64,000 nucleotides of DNA from an uncultured Lachnospiraceae bacterium (GCA_903789615.1 CAIFEV010000003.1:124001-188000), one strand, 5' to 3'; counted from the stretch's first letter, positions 32,025 through 41,720 are shown. A program made the numbers and translations. The notes: a model not told the origin generated them from the sequence alone.

Positions 32025-33521
32025 ATGCGGGAAATCAGTGGCAGAAAGCCGTCCACGAAGCTGGGAGCCCAGCTGATGTATGGCATGGCGGAGTTTTCGG
32101 GCGGCGGTGCATTTGTCATCATCAACACATTCTTCACTGTCTTCATGACCAAGGCGCTGGGAATGCCGGCAGCGCTGGCGGCATTCATCCCGCTGATCGG
32201 TCATGTGTGGGATGCCATCACAGACCCGATCATGGGCAACATCGTGGACCGGTCAAAATCGCGGTTCGGTCCGAAACGGTTTTACATTCTGGTGGGCGGA
32301 CTGCTCACATCTCTGGCATTCGTGCTGCTGTGGCTGACGATTCCGACAAGCAGCGTCGCGGTGCAGTTCGTGTTCTATGTGCTGATGTATGTGCTGTTCT
32401 CGACGGCCTTCACCATCATCATGGTTCCGTACAACGGCCTGCTGCCGGATATGATCGACGACTATGCTATGCGCTCGAAGTTCTCGAATGTGCGCATGCT
32501 CTGGTCGACGTTCGGTTCCATGGTGTCGGGGCTGGTGCCGTCCCTCATGATCAGGGACAACACCGATGCCTCCTCGTATCTGCGCGTGGCGATTCTGTTC
32601 GCGGTTCTGTACGGCATCACCTCGGTCGGTACCTTTGCCGGCACCTGGGAGAAGCAGAAAGAGCCGGTGAAGACCAGCATGAGCGAGAGCTTCGTTCAGG
32701 CGGCCAGCGTTTTCAAGAGCCGTTCCTTCCGCATCTTCGTCGGCATCTATCTGACCGGCCAGTGCGGCATGGATTTTGTTTCCGGCATGGCCGTCTACTA
32801 TGTGGATGACGTTCTGAACGGGTATTCGAAAAATTATCTGGTGTATCTGATGGCCATTATTCTCGTCGCGCAGCTGATCGGCATGCTGATCTTCGGACCG
32901 GTCATGGCCAGGACTTCAAAGCGCACGACAATCCTCATCGGCGCACCTATCCGGATCGTGGCGATGCTGGGGCTTTTGTTCTTCTCCTATGAAGGGGCGG
33001 ATATCGTTCCGGTGCTCATCCTGACGTTCTTCGTGGGACTGGGCAACGCGGCGACACTCACGAGTATTTTCGCGATCATGGCGGATATGGCGGATGTCGA
33101 CGAGCTCGTCACTTCGGTCCGCCGGCCGGGAACCGTGTCGGGCATGGCGACATTTGCCAGAAAGATTTCCTCGGGATTGTCCGCGGCCTGCATCGGCTGG
33201 CTCATCGCAGCAGTCGGGTATGATTCCGGACTTGCCGCGCAGGGGCTGCGTCAGTCGGTCTTCACGCAGCGCGGCATCGCTCTGATCTACATCTTCGTCC
33301 CGGTCATCCTGGTTGCCGGACTTTTCGCCCTCGGCCTGCGCTTCCCGATCCAGCGCCGCGAGTTTGAAGTTGTCCAGAAGGACATCGCCCGCCGCAGAGG
33401 CGAGGATTCCTCCGAAGTGACGGAAGAAGAAAGAAAAATCTGCGAGCGCGTCACCGGGATTGCCTATGAGAATCTCTGGAATAAAGACAATATGAAATTC
33501 ACGAAGAAATCCAAGGCGTGA
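32025..33521 (+). CDS. GPH-family sugar:cation symporter (MFS)
   Basis: A 498-residue integral membrane protein with about 12 transmembrane helices, of the glycoside-pentoside-hexuronide symporter family. Signatures are LMYGMAEFSGGGAFVIINTF, the loop WDAITDPIMGNIVDRSKSRFGPKRFYI between helices 2 and 3, MVPYNGLLPDMIDDYAMRSK, and the C-terminal half with FARKISSGLSAACIGWL. It should import a disaccharide or oligosaccharide with a cation. The track ORF begins 25 codons early; ATG 32025 has a moderate GAGAGAGGCAGG. It converges on the cellobiose phosphorylase gene, which makes cellobiose a reasonable guess at the substrate. Confidence 0.85.
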   Translation: MREISGRKPSTKLGAQLMYGMAEFSGGGAFVIINTFFTVFMTKALGMPAALAAFIPLIGHVWDAITDPIMGNIVDRSKSRFGPKRFYILVGGLLTSLAFVLLWLTIPTSSVAVQFVFYVLMYVLFSTAFTIIMVPYNGLLPDMIDDYAMRSKFSNVRMLWSTFGSMVSGLVPSLMIRDNTDASSYLRVAILFAVLYGITSVGTFAGTWEKQKEPVKTSMSESFVQAASVFKSRSFRIFVGIYLTGQCGMDFVSGMAVYYVDDVLNGYSKNYLVYLMAIILVAQLIGMLIFGPVMARTSKRTTILIGAPIRIVAMLGLLFFSYEGADIVPVLILTFFVGLGNAATLTSIFAIMADMADVDELVTSVRRPGTVSGMATFARKISSGLSAACIGWLIAAVGYDSGLAAQGLRQSVFTQRGIALIYIFVPVILVAGLFALGLRFPIQRREFEVVQKDIARRRGEDSSEVTEEERKICERVTGIAYENLWNKDNMKFTKKSKA

Positions 33522-33555
33522 GATAAGAAAAACAAGGACCCTTAAGTGCAAAAAA

Positions 33556-33605
33556 ACGGGCAATGGAAATCTGCAGAAACTGCACGCTCCACTGCCTGTT
33601 TTTTT
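33556..33605. terminator. Bidirectional terminator between the GPH transporter and cellobiose phosphorylase
   Basis: ACGGGCA-TGGA pairs with TCCA-TGCCTGT (one mismatch, one wobble); poly-A on the left and TTTTTTT on the right serve both strands. Confidence 0.85.
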
Positions 33606-33618
33606 GTTTCCGGCGCGT

Positions 33619-36069
33619 TTAAATCCGCGCCGTCACGTGAAATACTTTTCCCGCGTCATCTTTTGTGACGGGGATATCGTTTCCGCTGATTTCCTTTCCG
33701 TTAACGAGTAAACTCCTGACGCCGCTGCAGTGCCCGTCCGGATTCTCCACCCGGATCACAAATGTGGCGCCGCGGAAACGTCTTGTCACGGTAAATCCGC
33801 GCCAGCTCTCCGGAATGCACGGGTCGATTTTCAGGCCTGAAAGCGTCGGCTTCACGCCCAGAATATACTGGGACACATCGACAAATGTCCAGGCGGCCGT
33901 GCCGGTCAGCCAGCTGTTCTTGGCTTCGCCGAAATGAGGAGCGTCCGGGCCGGCAACCATCTGTGAGTACACATACGGCTCGGTGCGGTGAATTTCCGAC
34001 ACGTCCTGCAGGTAGGCCGGACAGATGCGGCGGTAGACTTCAAAAGCCCTGTCCCCGTGCCCCATCACCGCCTCGGCGATGGAGATCCACGGGTTGTTGT
34101 GACAGAAGATGGCGCCGTTCTCCTTGTACCCCGGCGGATAGGAGGAGATCTCGCCGAGATTCAGATGATACTGTGTGTAGGACGGCGCCAGGATTCTTGT
34201 GCCGTATTTCGTGTCAAGCCGTTCTTTTACGGATTCCAGCGCGGCCTCTGCTTCGCCGGTCTTACTTCCGACGCCGGCCAGGACGCAGAAGCCCTGCGGC
34301 TCGATGTAGATTTGGCCTTCTTTGCATTCGTGCGAGCCGACTGCTTTGCCGTTTGCGTCATACGCGCGCAAAAACCACTTTCCGTCCCATCCGGACGTGA
34401 GAAGCGCGGTATTCATCGCGTCAAGCTCTTTCTGTACACCGGCGGCTTCCTCTTCAAGCCCTGTTTCACGGCACAGGTCGCCATACTCTGCGCCGTATTT
34501 CATGAACATGCCGCCGATGAAGACGGACTCCGCGACCGGTCCTTCGCTGGGACCGGTCGTCTGGAAGGATTCACCCGGCTCGCTGGAGAAGCAGTTCAGA
34601 TTCAGACAGTCGTTCCAGTCGGCGCGGCCGATGAGCGGCAGACCGTGCGGACCGAGATTGTTCACCACGTGGTTTTTTGAGCGGCGCAGGTGTTCCATCA
34701 GAGGGACGGCTGTGCTGCTGTCGTTGTCAAAGGGCACCGGCTCATCCAGAATGCTGTAGTCTCCGGTTTCGCGGATATAGGCGCTGACCGCGGCGATGAG
34801 CCAGAGCGGATCGTCGTTGAATCCGGACCCGATGGCTGCGTTGCCCTTTTTGGTCAGCGGCTGATACTGATGATAGGCGCCACCGTCCGGAAACTGCGTC
34901 GCGGCGATGTCCAGAATCCGCTGCCTCGCGCGCTCCGGGATTATGTGAACAAAGCCCAGCAGGTCCTGGCAGGAATCCCGAAATCCCATGCCCCGGCCCG
35001 TCCCGGTCTCAAAGTAAGAGGCGGAGCGGGACATATTAAAGGTTACCATGCACTGGTACTGATTCCAGATGTTGACCATGCGGCTTAAGGCCGGATCATC
35101 GCACTCCAGGTGATATTTCCCGAGCAGTTCGTCCCAGTATGCTGCTAAAGTTTTTTCCGCTTCGTCAAACTGGCTGACGCCGCAGAAGCGCTGCGCCATG
35201 GCGTCTGCCTTCGTTTTGTTGATGACGCCTTTGGATTCCCATTTGTCGTCTGAATCGTTTTCGATGAACCCCAGCATGAACACAAGGTCTTTTTTCTGTC
35301 CGGGTGCGAGGCTCAGATCAAAGCGGAACGAGGCGATGGGCGACCAGCCGCTTGCGGTCTCGTTTCCGGATGTTCCTTTGCGGACCATGGCCGGAGAGGC
35401 GGGCGATCCGTACAAACCCATGAAGGTGGCGAGGTCCGTATCAAATCCGTCTGCCTGCTCACTTGTGTAGACAGCGGCAAAGTGCCGTCTTCTCTCGCGG
35501 TATTCCGTTTTGTGGAAGATGGCGGAGCGGCCGTTTCGAATCCCTGTCTCGACCTCTCCGGTTGACAGATTGCGCTGGAAGTTGTTGCAGTCATCGACGG
35601 CGTCCCAGAGGCAGAACTCCACATAGGAGTAGAGGGTGAAATCTTTTTTGGCATCAGTCGTGTTGGTCAGGGTTACTTTGGAAAGCTCACAGTTTCCGCC
35701 GATCGGGACCAGCGTGGTGATGACGGCCTCAAGGCCGTTCTTTTTTCCGGTTATCCTGGTTTTTCCCAGACCGTGACGGCACTCGTAACGATCAAGCGGC
35801 GTCTGTGTGGGCTGCCAGCCGGGGTTCCAGATTGTATCGCCTTCCCGGATATAGAAATAATGGCCGTTGTTGTCCAGCGGTGTGTTGTTGTAGCGGTAGC
35901 GCGTCAGCCGCAGAAGGCGCGCGTCTTTGTAGAAGCAGTATCCGCCGCCGGTGTTGCTGATGAGCCGGAAGAAATCCTGACATCCCAGATAGTTGATCCA
36001 TGGGAGCGGTGTTTCCGGTGTTGTGATCACGTACTCTTTTGAATCGTCATCGAAATAGCCGAACTTCAT
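33619..36069 (-). CDS. Cellobiose phosphorylase, GH94
   Basis: An 816-residue intracellular GH94 phosphorylase, close in length to characterised cellobiose phosphorylases. It converts cellobiose and phosphate to glucose 1-phosphate and glucose. It starts with [15 protein letters not shown], has the beta-sandwich region [19 protein letters not shown] and [13 protein letters not shown], and a helical-barrel domain with [28 protein letters not shown] (general acid Asp) and [12 protein letters not shown]. The C-terminal part ([24 protein letters not shown]) is standard. GAAAAAGGGGG precedes the ATG. Its promoter and an operator-like site face the divergent LacI-family gene, which probably represses it. 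Confidence 0.92.
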   Translation of the reverse strand: MKFGYFDDDSKEYVITTPETPLPWINYLGCQDFFRLISNTGGGYCFYKDARLLRLTRYRYNNTPLDNNGHYFYIREGDTIWNPGWQPTQTPLDRYECRHGLGKTRITGKKNGLEAVITTLVPIGGNCELSKVTLTNTTDAKKDFTLYSYVEFCLWDAVDDCNNFQRNLSTGEVETGIRNGRSAIFHKTEYRERRRHFAAVYTSEQADGFDTDLATFMGLYGSPASPAMVRKGTSGNETASGWSPIASFRFDLSLAPGQKKDLVFMLGFIENDSDDKWESKGVINKTKADAMAQRFCGVSQFDEAEKTLAAYWDELLGKYHLECDDPALSRMVNIWNQYQCMVTFNMSRSASYFETGTGRGMGFRDSCQDLLGFVHIIPERARQRILDIAATQFPDGGAYHQYQPLTKKGNAAIGSGFNDDPLWLIAAVSAYIRETGDYSILDEPVPFDNDSSTAVPLMEHLRRSKNHVVNNLGPHGLPLIGRADWNDCLNLNCFSSEPGESFQTTGPSEGPVAESVFIGGMFMKYGAEYGDLCRETGLEEEAAGVQKELDAMNTALLTSGWDGKWFLRAYDANGKAVGSHECKEGQIYIEPQGFCVLAGVGSKTGEAEAALESVKERLDTKYGTRILAPSYTQYHLNLGEISSYPPGYKENGAIFCHNNPWISIAEAVMGHGDRAFEVYRRICPAYLQDVSEIHRTEPYVYSQMVAGPDAPHFGEAKNSWLTGTAAWTFVDVSQYILGVKPTLSGLKIDPCIPESWRGFTVTRRFRGATFVIRVENPDGHCSGVRSLLVNGKEISGNDIPVTKDDAGKVFHVTARI

Positions 36070-36113
36070 GAGAACCCCCTTTTTCTGAAAGTAATATATA
36101 AGAACAGATTTTA

Positions 36114-36127
36114 CTTAAACGATTTCG
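36114..36127. promoter_or_regulatory. Operator-like site in the cellobiose phosphorylase promoter
   Basis: CTTAAACGATTTCG; its reverse complement, CGAAATCGTTTAAG, matches the site at 36292-36305 at 12 of 14 positions. It lies just downstream of the predicted start of the phosphorylase transcript. Confidence 0.5.
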
Positions 36128-36141
36128 CATTTACAGGATTC

Positions 36142-36170
36142 AGTATATTTCGAAATGACAAATTATTCAA
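36142..36170 (-). promoter_or_regulatory. Promoter of cellobiose phosphorylase
   Basis: On the minus strand TTGAAT (36165-36170), 17-nt spacer, TATACT (36142-36147). Confidence 0.6.
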
Positions 36171-36255
36171 TGGCAGGTGGAAATAAAAACTTTAAATGTA
36201 CAAAATGCACAATTTGTGACTGGCTAAATTGTGAAAAACAGGTATCAAATCATGG

Positions 36256-36284
36256 TTGAAATGCCATATGACGGGTGCTATATT
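36256..36284 (+). promoter_or_regulatory. Promoter of the LacI-family regulator
   Basis: TTGAAA (36256-36261), 17-nt spacer, TATATT (36279-36284). Confidence 0.65.
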
Positions 36285-36291
36285 GTAATCA

Positions 36292-36305
36292 CGAAAACGA
36301 TTAAG
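36292..36305. promoter_or_regulatory. Operator-like site at the LacI-family gene start
   Basis: CGAAAACGATTAAG, at about +1 to +14 of the regulator transcript, flanked by the inverted repeat TCACGA/TCGTGA. It pairs with the site at 36114-36127, suggesting autoregulation plus control of the phosphorylase. Confidence 0.5.
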
Positions 36306-36351
36306 TAATCGTGAGACATGCCGGAAAGAGACCGGTACAGAGGTGAGACGG

Positions 36352-37365
36352 ATGAGTGGGGTGTCGCTTAAAGACATTGCGAAGGAGTGCGGAATGTCAG
36401 TCGCTACCGTCAGCAAGGCGCTGAACGGCAGAGAGGACATCAGCCCGGCAACCAGAGAGCTGGTGCGCCGGACTGCGGAAAAAATGGACTACCTTCCGAA
36501 CTCGGCGGCACGGATGCTCAAGACCAGACGCTCCTACACCATCGGCGTACTTCTCGAAGATGCGGCCGGCAGCGGACTGACGCATGAGTATTTCTCACGG
36601 GTACTGCAGGGCTTCAAAAACGAGGCCGAGACGCTCGGATATGACATCACGTTTCTGCGCAATGTCAACCGGCAGATGGGATTCCTCGAGAACTGCCGGT
36701 ACAGGGGGCTGGACGGAGCCGTCATCGTAAACAAGGATTTCGATGATCCGGAGGTGCGCAAGCTCCTGAACGCAACATCGTTCCCGTGCGTGACGATCGA
36801 TTATGTCTGCAACACGAGGACGTCCGTCGAATCGGACAATGTCAGGGGAATGCACACACTGACTTCCTATGTGTGCTCGGAGGGACATTCCCGGATCGCC
36901 TATATTCACGGCGAGGGAGAAACCGAGGTCACGAAGCGCAGAGTCGCCGCATTCTACACGGCGCTGGAGGAAAACGACATAACCATCCCGGATGAGTACC
37001 TGGTGGAGAGCAAATATCTGCACTCGAAGGACGCTGCGGTCTGCACGAAGCGGCTGATGGAGCTTCCGCATCCGCCGACCTGTATCATGTACCCGGACGA
37101 TATGACCGCCTTCGGGGGGATTGAATATCTGCGGAGTGTCGGGATCCGGGTTCCGGAGGATGTCTCTGTCACCGGGTATGACGGCTCGGAATTTTCACAG
37201 ATGCTCCTGCCGCCGCTTACGACCTACTGGCAGAACGCCGAAAGAATGGGACAGGAGGCGGCAAAAGAACTGATCGCCTCGATTGAGCATCCAAAGACTA
37301 CGTATCTGAAACGGATAACCATTGAAGGTGCACTCTGGAAAGGGAGCACCGTCAGAAAAATATAA
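36352..37365 (+). CDS. LacI-family transcriptional regulator
   Basis: A 337-residue LacI/GalR regulator. The N-terminal headpiece reads VSLKDIAKECGMSVATVSKALNGREDISPATRE (residues about 3-36) with the hinge helix NSAARMLKT. The periplasmic-binding-like sensor domain follows (YTIGVLLEDAAGSG, GAVIVNKDFDDPEV, VSVTGYDGSEFSQMLLPPLTT). ATG 36352 is preferred over GTG 36343 because GAGGTGA sits eight bases upstream. It is divergent from cellobiose phosphorylase and 41 bp upstream of the ABC substrate-binding gene, so it probably senses a beta-glucan-derived sugar and controls both sides. Confidence 0.9.
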   Translation: MSGVSLKDIAKECGMSVATVSKALNGREDISPATRELVRRTAEKMDYLPNSAARMLKTRRSYTIGVLLEDAAGSGLTHEYFSRVLQGFKNEAETLGYDITFLRNVNRQMGFLENCRYRGLDGAVIVNKDFDDPEVRKLLNATSFPCVTIDYVCNTRTSVESDNVRGMHTLTSYVCSEGHSRIAYIHGEGETEVTKRRVAAFYTALEENDITIPDEYLVESKYLHSKDAAVCTKRLMELPHPPTCIMYPDDMTAFGGIEYLRSVGIRVPEDVSVTGYDGSEFSQMLLPPLTTYWQNAERMGQEAAKELIASIEHPKTTYLKRITIEGALWKGSTVRKI

Positions 37366-37406
37366 ACCAGCTGAAAAAAGCAATATCTATGAAGGGAGAA
37401 ATTGCG

Positions 37407-38885
37407 ATGAGTAAAAAGAGACTGGTAAGTGCAGCGATGGCTGCGGCGTTTGCGGCATCTCTGATCACGGGATGCGGCTCCTCCGGAGGCGGAACGACAA
37501 CTACGACGGCAGCCGCCGGACAGACGACAACGAAGGCAGCGCAGACCACGACCAAGGCGGCCGAAAAGACCACGACCAAGGCGGCGGCGTCCGGCAGCGA
37601 GGGCAAGGTTCTCAACATCCAGGCCTGGAACGAAGAGTTCAAGTCCAGAATGGAAGACCACTACCCGGGGTATGAGAAGGTCGACGCGACGACCGGCAAG
37701 ATCGGGGATGTTACCGTCAAGTGGACGATCACGCCGAGCAAGGACAATGCGTACCAGAATCAGCTCGACAAGGTTCTCCCGGACAATGAGAAGGCATCCG
37801 CAGACGACAAGGTCGATATCTTCCTGATGGAAGCCGACTACGCGCTGAAGTATGTCAACGCGGATGTGACGATGTCTCTGAAGGATCTTGGAATCTCCGA
37901 CAGTGACATAAGCGATCAGTACAAGTACACGCAGGACATCGTAAAGGACAAGAGCGGAAACCTTAAAGGCCTGGCATGGCAGGCATGCTCTGCCGGTCTG
38001 ATCTACAACCGCGCGGCGGCGAAGGAGGTTCTCGGGTCTGACGATCCGGCCACGGTGCAGGAAGCCGTTAAGGACTGGAGTGCATTTTCCGATACAGCCG
38101 GCAAGCTCAAAGAGGCCGGATATAACATCACCGCCACGACCAATGATACCTACCGCGTATATTCCAACAACGTGAAAACTCCGTGGGTGAAGGACGGAAA
38201 ACTTACGGTGGATGACAACATTAAGAAGTGGGTCGATGACTCCAAGGCGCTGGTAGATGCCGGCGAGACCGGAACGCAGGATCTGTGGAGTGACGACTGG
38301 AGCAAGGGATTCTACCCGGATGGCAAGGTGTTCTGCTACTTCGGACCGGCATGGCTTATCAATTTCTCCATGAAGGGTGATGACACCTCTTCGATCGCCG
38401 GACAGGGCGGCTGGGGCTTCTGCGCAGGACCGCAGTCCTTCTACTGGGGCGGCACCTGGATCGCAGCGGCAGCCGGAACCGACAACCCGACGCTTGTCAA
38501 GGACATCATGCTGAAGATGACCACAGACAAGAGTATTCTGAAGGATATCTCCGTGAAGGATGCCGACTGTGTCAACAGCAAGAGCGTCAATGCCGAGCTG
38601 GCGAAAGAGACCATTGATCCGGTTGCTCCGGCGGAAGGTGATGACGGCAAGATGAAGCCGGGCAACATCACCTACATTCTCGGCGGACAGAATCCGTACA
38701 AGGAACTCTCCGAAGGCGCCGAGAAGGTTGACATGAGCAACATCTCCGACTACGACCAGGGCTGCAACGAGGAATTCCAGAAGGCAATGAAGAACTACTT
38801 TGACGGCAACGCTTCCTACGACGATGCCCTGACGCAGTTCAAAAAGGCCGTAAACGAGAAATATCCGGATGTTCAGGCAGACTGA
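37407..38885 (+). CDS. ABC transporter sugar-binding lipoprotein
   Basis: A 492-residue extracytoplasmic solute-binding protein of the carbohydrate (CUT1) class. It has a signal peptide with lipobox LITGC (Cys about 23), then a low-complexity linker with repeated TTTKAA units, and a two-lobed binding domain (VLNIQAWNEEFKSRMEDHYPGYEKV, later FYPDGKVFCYFGPAWLINF and GPQSFYWGGTWIAAAAGT). The starting ATG is taken as 37407 (MSKKRL) with GAAGGGAG upstream rather than the earlier in-frame ATG. Two permease genes follow and no ATPase, as is usual for CUT1 systems that share an MsmK-type ATPase. The neighbouring cellobiose phosphorylase suggests beta-glucosides. Confidence 0.9.
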   Translation: MSKKRLVSAAMAAAFAASLITGCGSSGGGTTTTTAAAGQTTTKAAQTTTKAAEKTTTKAAASGSEGKVLNIQAWNEEFKSRMEDHYPGYEKVDATTGKIGDVTVKWTITPSKDNAYQNQLDKVLPDNEKASADDKVDIFLMEADYALKYVNADVTMSLKDLGISDSDISDQYKYTQDIVKDKSGNLKGLAWQACSAGLIYNRAAAKEVLGSDDPATVQEAVKDWSAFSDTAGKLKEAGYNITATTNDTYRVYSNNVKTPWVKDGKLTVDDNIKKWVDDSKALVDAGETGTQDLWSDDWSKGFYPDGKVFCYFGPAWLINFSMKGDDTSSIAGQGGWGFCAGPQSFYWGGTWIAAAAGTDNPTLVKDIMLKMTTDKSILKDISVKDADCVNSKSVNAELAKETIDPVAPAEGDDGKMKPGNITYILGGQNPYKELSEGAEKVDMSNISDYDQGCNEEFQKAMKNYFDGNASYDDALTQFKKAVNEKYPDVQAD

Positions 38886-38940
38886 TTCCTGATATCCGTA
38901 CAGGTAAGCCGGAAACAAGACGGCATCTGAGTACAGAAAG

Positions 38941-38972
38941 GCCTGTCCGGCGAAAAACCGGGCAGGCTTTTT
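38941..38972 (+). terminator. Intra-operon terminator between the binding protein and permeases
   Basis: GCCTG-CCGG pairs with CCGG-CAGGC around CGAAAAA, followed by TTTTT. It probably makes the binding protein more abundant than the permeases. Confidence 0.85.
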
Positions 38973-39011
38973 CCTTTTCATTTTCGAGAATCGTGCAGCA
39001 GGAGGCCTTGC

Positions 39012-39974
39012 ATGAACAAAAAGAAAAAAAGGGCAGGAACCGCGAGGTATAACAAATGGGGCTATATCTTCCTGCTGCCTTTTGTGATCGTGTATGTGAT
39101 CTTTCAGCTGATTCCGCTGATTGATACCATCTACAACAGTTTCTTTGAAAATTACCGGTCGGGTCTCAAACAGATCGGACCGAATTTTGTGGGGTTCGCC
39201 AATTATTTGAAGTTGTTCCAGACAGGCGATCTTCCGACGTATTTCGCGAATACCATGATCATGTGGGTGATGGGATTCGTCCCGCAGATCGTGATTTCCC
39301 TTATTCTGGCGTACTGGTTTTCCGATCCGTCGCTGCGCCTCAAGGGTCAGAGGTTTTTTAAGACGGTTATCTATCTCCCGAATCTGATCATGGCAGCGGC
39401 ATTTGCCATGTTGTTCTTTACACTGTTTTCGGATTCCGGACCGATCAATTCGATTCTTGTCGGCGCGGGAATCCTGAAGGAACCGTATTCGTTCTTCTCC
39501 CATGTCGGGAGTACCCGCGGGCTGGTCGCTTTCATGAACTTCATTATGTGGTTCGGCAACACGACAATCCTGCTGATGGCCGGTATGATGGGGATCGACA
39601 CGTCGCTGTACGAGGCCGCGCAGGTAGACGGCGCCACATCATCGCAGGTGTTCTGGAAGATCACACTGCCGCTTCTCAAGCCGATCCTCCTTTATGTAGT
39701 GATCACGTCGCTCATCGGCGGCCTGCAGATGTTCGATGTTCCGCAGATACTGACCGGTGGCACGGGCGATCCGAACCGCGCGTCCATGACGATGATCATG
39801 TACCTGAACAATCATCTGTACAGCAAGAACTATGGTCTGGCGGGCGCGCTTTCCGTTATTCTGTTCATTATCACCGGGCTTCTGAGCCTTCTCGTTTACC
39901 GCATGATCGGCGGCACGGGGGATGACAGTTATGGAAAGCCGGCTAAATCCGTCAGAAAAGCAAAAAGGAGATGA
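39012..39974 (+). CDS. ABC sugar transporter permease (MalF/UgpA-type)
   Basis: A 320-residue permease with six predicted transmembrane helices after a basic N-terminus. The cytoplasmic coupling (EAA) loop reads YEAAQVDGATSSQVFWKITLPLLKPI (about residues 200-225), typical of CUT1 permeases. CAGGAGG precedes the ATG. It follows the binding-protein gene after a terminator hairpin and is tightly coupled to the second permease. It forms half of the membrane channel of an oligosaccharide importer. Confidence 0.92.
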   Translation: MNKKKKRAGTARYNKWGYIFLLPFVIVYVIFQLIPLIDTIYNSFFENYRSGLKQIGPNFVGFANYLKLFQTGDLPTYFANTMIMWVMGFVPQIVISLILAYWFSDPSLRLKGQRFFKTVIYLPNLIMAAAFAMLFFTLFSDSGPINSILVGAGILKEPYSFFSHVGSTRGLVAFMNFIMWFGNTTILLMAGMMGIDTSLYEAAQVDGATSSQVFWKITLPLLKPILLYVVITSLIGGLQMFDVPQILTGGTGDPNRASMTMIMYLNNHLYSKNYGLAGALSVILFIITGLLSLLVYRMIGGTGDDSYGKPAKSVRKAKRR

Positions 39975-39979
39975 TGGTC

Positions 39980-40840
39980 ATGGAACAGAAGAAAATGAAA
40001 AGTAACAGGCATCCTGTGCACGCGCGCCAGGTGGTTGCGTACATCGTGCTTGTCATCATGTCGATCCTTTGCCTGGTGTGGTTCTACATCCTGTTCATCA
40101 ACGCGACCCGTTCCAACGGTGAGCTGGGACGCGGCTTCTCGCCGATCCCCAGCACGCATTTTGTTGAAAACTGGAATAATCTGATCCACGGGACCCTGCC
40201 GGTCTTCAACGGTTTGTTCAACAGTTTCTTCATCGCGATCACCTCGTCGGTCCTGACGGTGTATTTCTCCTCGATGACCGCCTATGCGATTCACGTGTAT
40301 GATTTTAAACTGAAGAGGTTCATGTTCACCTTTATCCTGAGTGTCATGATGATCCCGACACAGGTTACGGCGCTTGGATTTGTACGGCTCGTCGACAGGA
40401 TGGGGCTGGAGGACAACTTTATCCCGCTGATCATCCCGGCCATCGCGGCGCCTGCCGTGTTCTACTACATGAAACAGTACATGGAAAGCACCCTGCCGAT
40501 GTCTCTGGTCGAGGCTTCCCGGATTGACGGCGCGTCGGAATTCCGCACGTTCAACAGCATTGTGCTGCCGATCATGAAGCCGGCCATCGCGGTCCAGATG
40601 ATCTTCGCCTTTGTCGGGAGCTGGAACAACTACTTCACTCCGGCCCTGATTCTTCACGATGACAAGATGAAGACGCTGCCGATTCTGATCGCCCAGCTGC
40701 GCGCGGCCGACTGGCTGAAGTTCGACATGGGACAGGTTTACATGATGATTGCCTTTTCGATCTTCCCGGTAATTATCGTGTACATCATTCTTTCCCGTTA
40801 CATCGTTGGCGGTGTTGCTCTCGGTGCCGTTAAGGGATGA
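39980..40840 (+). CDS. ABC sugar transporter permease (MalG-type)
   Basis: A 286-residue permease with six transmembrane helices and the coupling loop MSLVEASRIDGASEFRTFNSIVLPIMKP. It is the second half of the importer. Three in-frame ATGs are available (39971, 39974, 39980); the last is chosen because AAAAGGAG is nine bases before it, while the first lies inside the Shine-Dalgarno. The first ATG would overlap the upstream stop as ATGA. No ATP-binding subunit follows, so an ATPase encoded elsewhere must energise the system. Confidence 0.92.
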   Translation: MEQKKMKSNRHPVHARQVVAYIVLVIMSILCLVWFYILFINATRSNGELGRGFSPIPSTHFVENWNNLIHGTLPVFNGLFNSFFIAITSSVLTVYFSSMTAYAIHVYDFKLKRFMFTFILSVMMIPTQVTALGFVRLVDRMGLEDNFIPLIIPAIAAPAVFYYMKQYMESTLPMSLVEASRIDGASEFRTFNSIVLPIMKPAIAVQMIFAFVGSWNNYFTPALILHDDKMKTLPILIAQLRAADWLKFDMGQVYMMIAFSIFPVIIVYIILSRYIVGGVALGAVKG

Positions 40841-40902
40841 CAAATGAGGGCTGTGTCCGGAAAAAAGCAAATTGGTCATATAAAATAACCAGAAACTGGC
40901 AA

Positions 40903-40930
40903 TTGCTATAGTACCAAATCCGGCTATACT
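40903..40930 (+). promoter_or_regulatory. Promoter of the ECF S-component gene
   Basis: TTGCTA (40903-40908), 16-nt spacer, TATACT (40925-40930). A hairpin with a GGAA loop (CTGC/GCAG) follows in the leader at about 40940-40966. Confidence 0.55.
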
Positions 40931-40983
40931 TTGGTTCAAGGATCTGCGGAAGCAGAAATCTTGAGAAAAGAGAGGATTTGAGT

Positions 40984-41598
40984 ATGGCAACTGTAACAGC
41001 AAATGCGGAAAAGGCACAGACAAGACCGGACCACATCAAAAAACTTGCGTTCGCGGCTGTCTTCGCGGCAATCACGTATGTGGTATTTACCTTCCTTTCC
41101 ATCCGGATTCCGACACCGGGCGGCGGCCAGGTTTCCGTGCATCTCGGGAATGCGTTCGTCGTTCTTGGCGCTCTGTTCCTGGGAAGCGTGTACGGCGGGC
41201 TCGGCGGCGCCATCGGCCTTACGATCGCCGATCTGATCGACCCGGTCTACATTGTCGAGGCACCGGTCACGTTCCTCGTGAAATTCCTGATGGGCGTCAT
41301 CGTCGGCCTGATCGCGCACAAGGCAGGCCACATAACGAAGCGCACCGACACGAAGGGAATTCTGAAGTGGGTCATTCTCTCCACTGTCGTGGGACTTCTC
41401 TTCAACGTCTTCGTCGATCCGTCCCTGCGCTATGTGTACAAGATCGCAATTCTTGGGAAGCCGGCGGCCGACGTGTCCTTTGCCATTAATTTCGGCGTGA
41501 CGGTCATCAACTCCGTTGTGTCTGCTGTCATCGTCGTGGTTCTGTACATGGCATTGCGCAAGCCGTTCAGAAAAATGGGACTGTTCTTTACATTGTGA
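40984..41598 (+). CDS. ECF transporter S component, substrate unknown
   Basis: A 204-residue membrane protein with about six helices, an S component of an energy-coupling-factor transporter. Diagnostic segments are KKLAFAAVFAAITYVVFTFLSIRIP, then GGQVSVHLGNAFVVLGALFLGSVYGG and GLTIADLIDPVYIVEAPVTFLVKFLMG. It is not obviously BioY, RibU, ThiT or FolT, and no riboswitch was recognised in its 50-nt leader. ATG 40984 is chosen over the upstream TTG because GAGAGG lies eight bases before it. A GC-rich terminator separates it from the rhodanese-TtcA gene, so context does not identify the vitamin. Confidence 0.8.
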   Translation: MATVTANAEKAQTRPDHIKKLAFAAVFAAITYVVFTFLSIRIPTPGGGQVSVHLGNAFVVLGALFLGSVYGGLGGAIGLTIADLIDPVYIVEAPVTFLVKFLMGVIVGLIAHKAGHITKRTDTKGILKWVILSTVVGLLFNVFVDPSLRYVYKIAILGKPAADVSFAINFGVTVINSVVSAVIVVVLYMALRKPFRKMGLFFTL

Positions 41599-41623
41599 TT
41601 TGCTTGATATACAAGGGGGGATG

Positions 41624-41656
41624 CCGCCCGGGTGCTTAAGAAGTGCCCGGGCGGTT
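41624..41656 (+). terminator. Terminator after the ECF S component
   Basis: CCGCCCGGG/CCCGGGCGG, nine GC-rich pairs around a 13-base loop, followed by TTTGCTGTT; the U-tract is weak. Confidence 0.65.
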
Positions 41657-41691
41657 TGCTGTTCCCTCTTACAGTTGCTATAGCGTGTAAC

Positions 41692-41720
41692 TTGAACAAA
41701 CGGAATATCTGTAGTATAGT
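41692..41720 (+). promoter_or_regulatory. Promoter of the rhodanese-TtcA gene
   Basis: TTGAAC (41692-41697), 17-nt spacer, TATAGT (41715-41720). Confidence 0.6.

Noticed and set aside
37224-39503. 759-residue antisense ORF across the binding-protein gene
   Set aside because: Shadow of the lipoprotein reading frame; it crosses gene boundaries and contains no recognisable domain.
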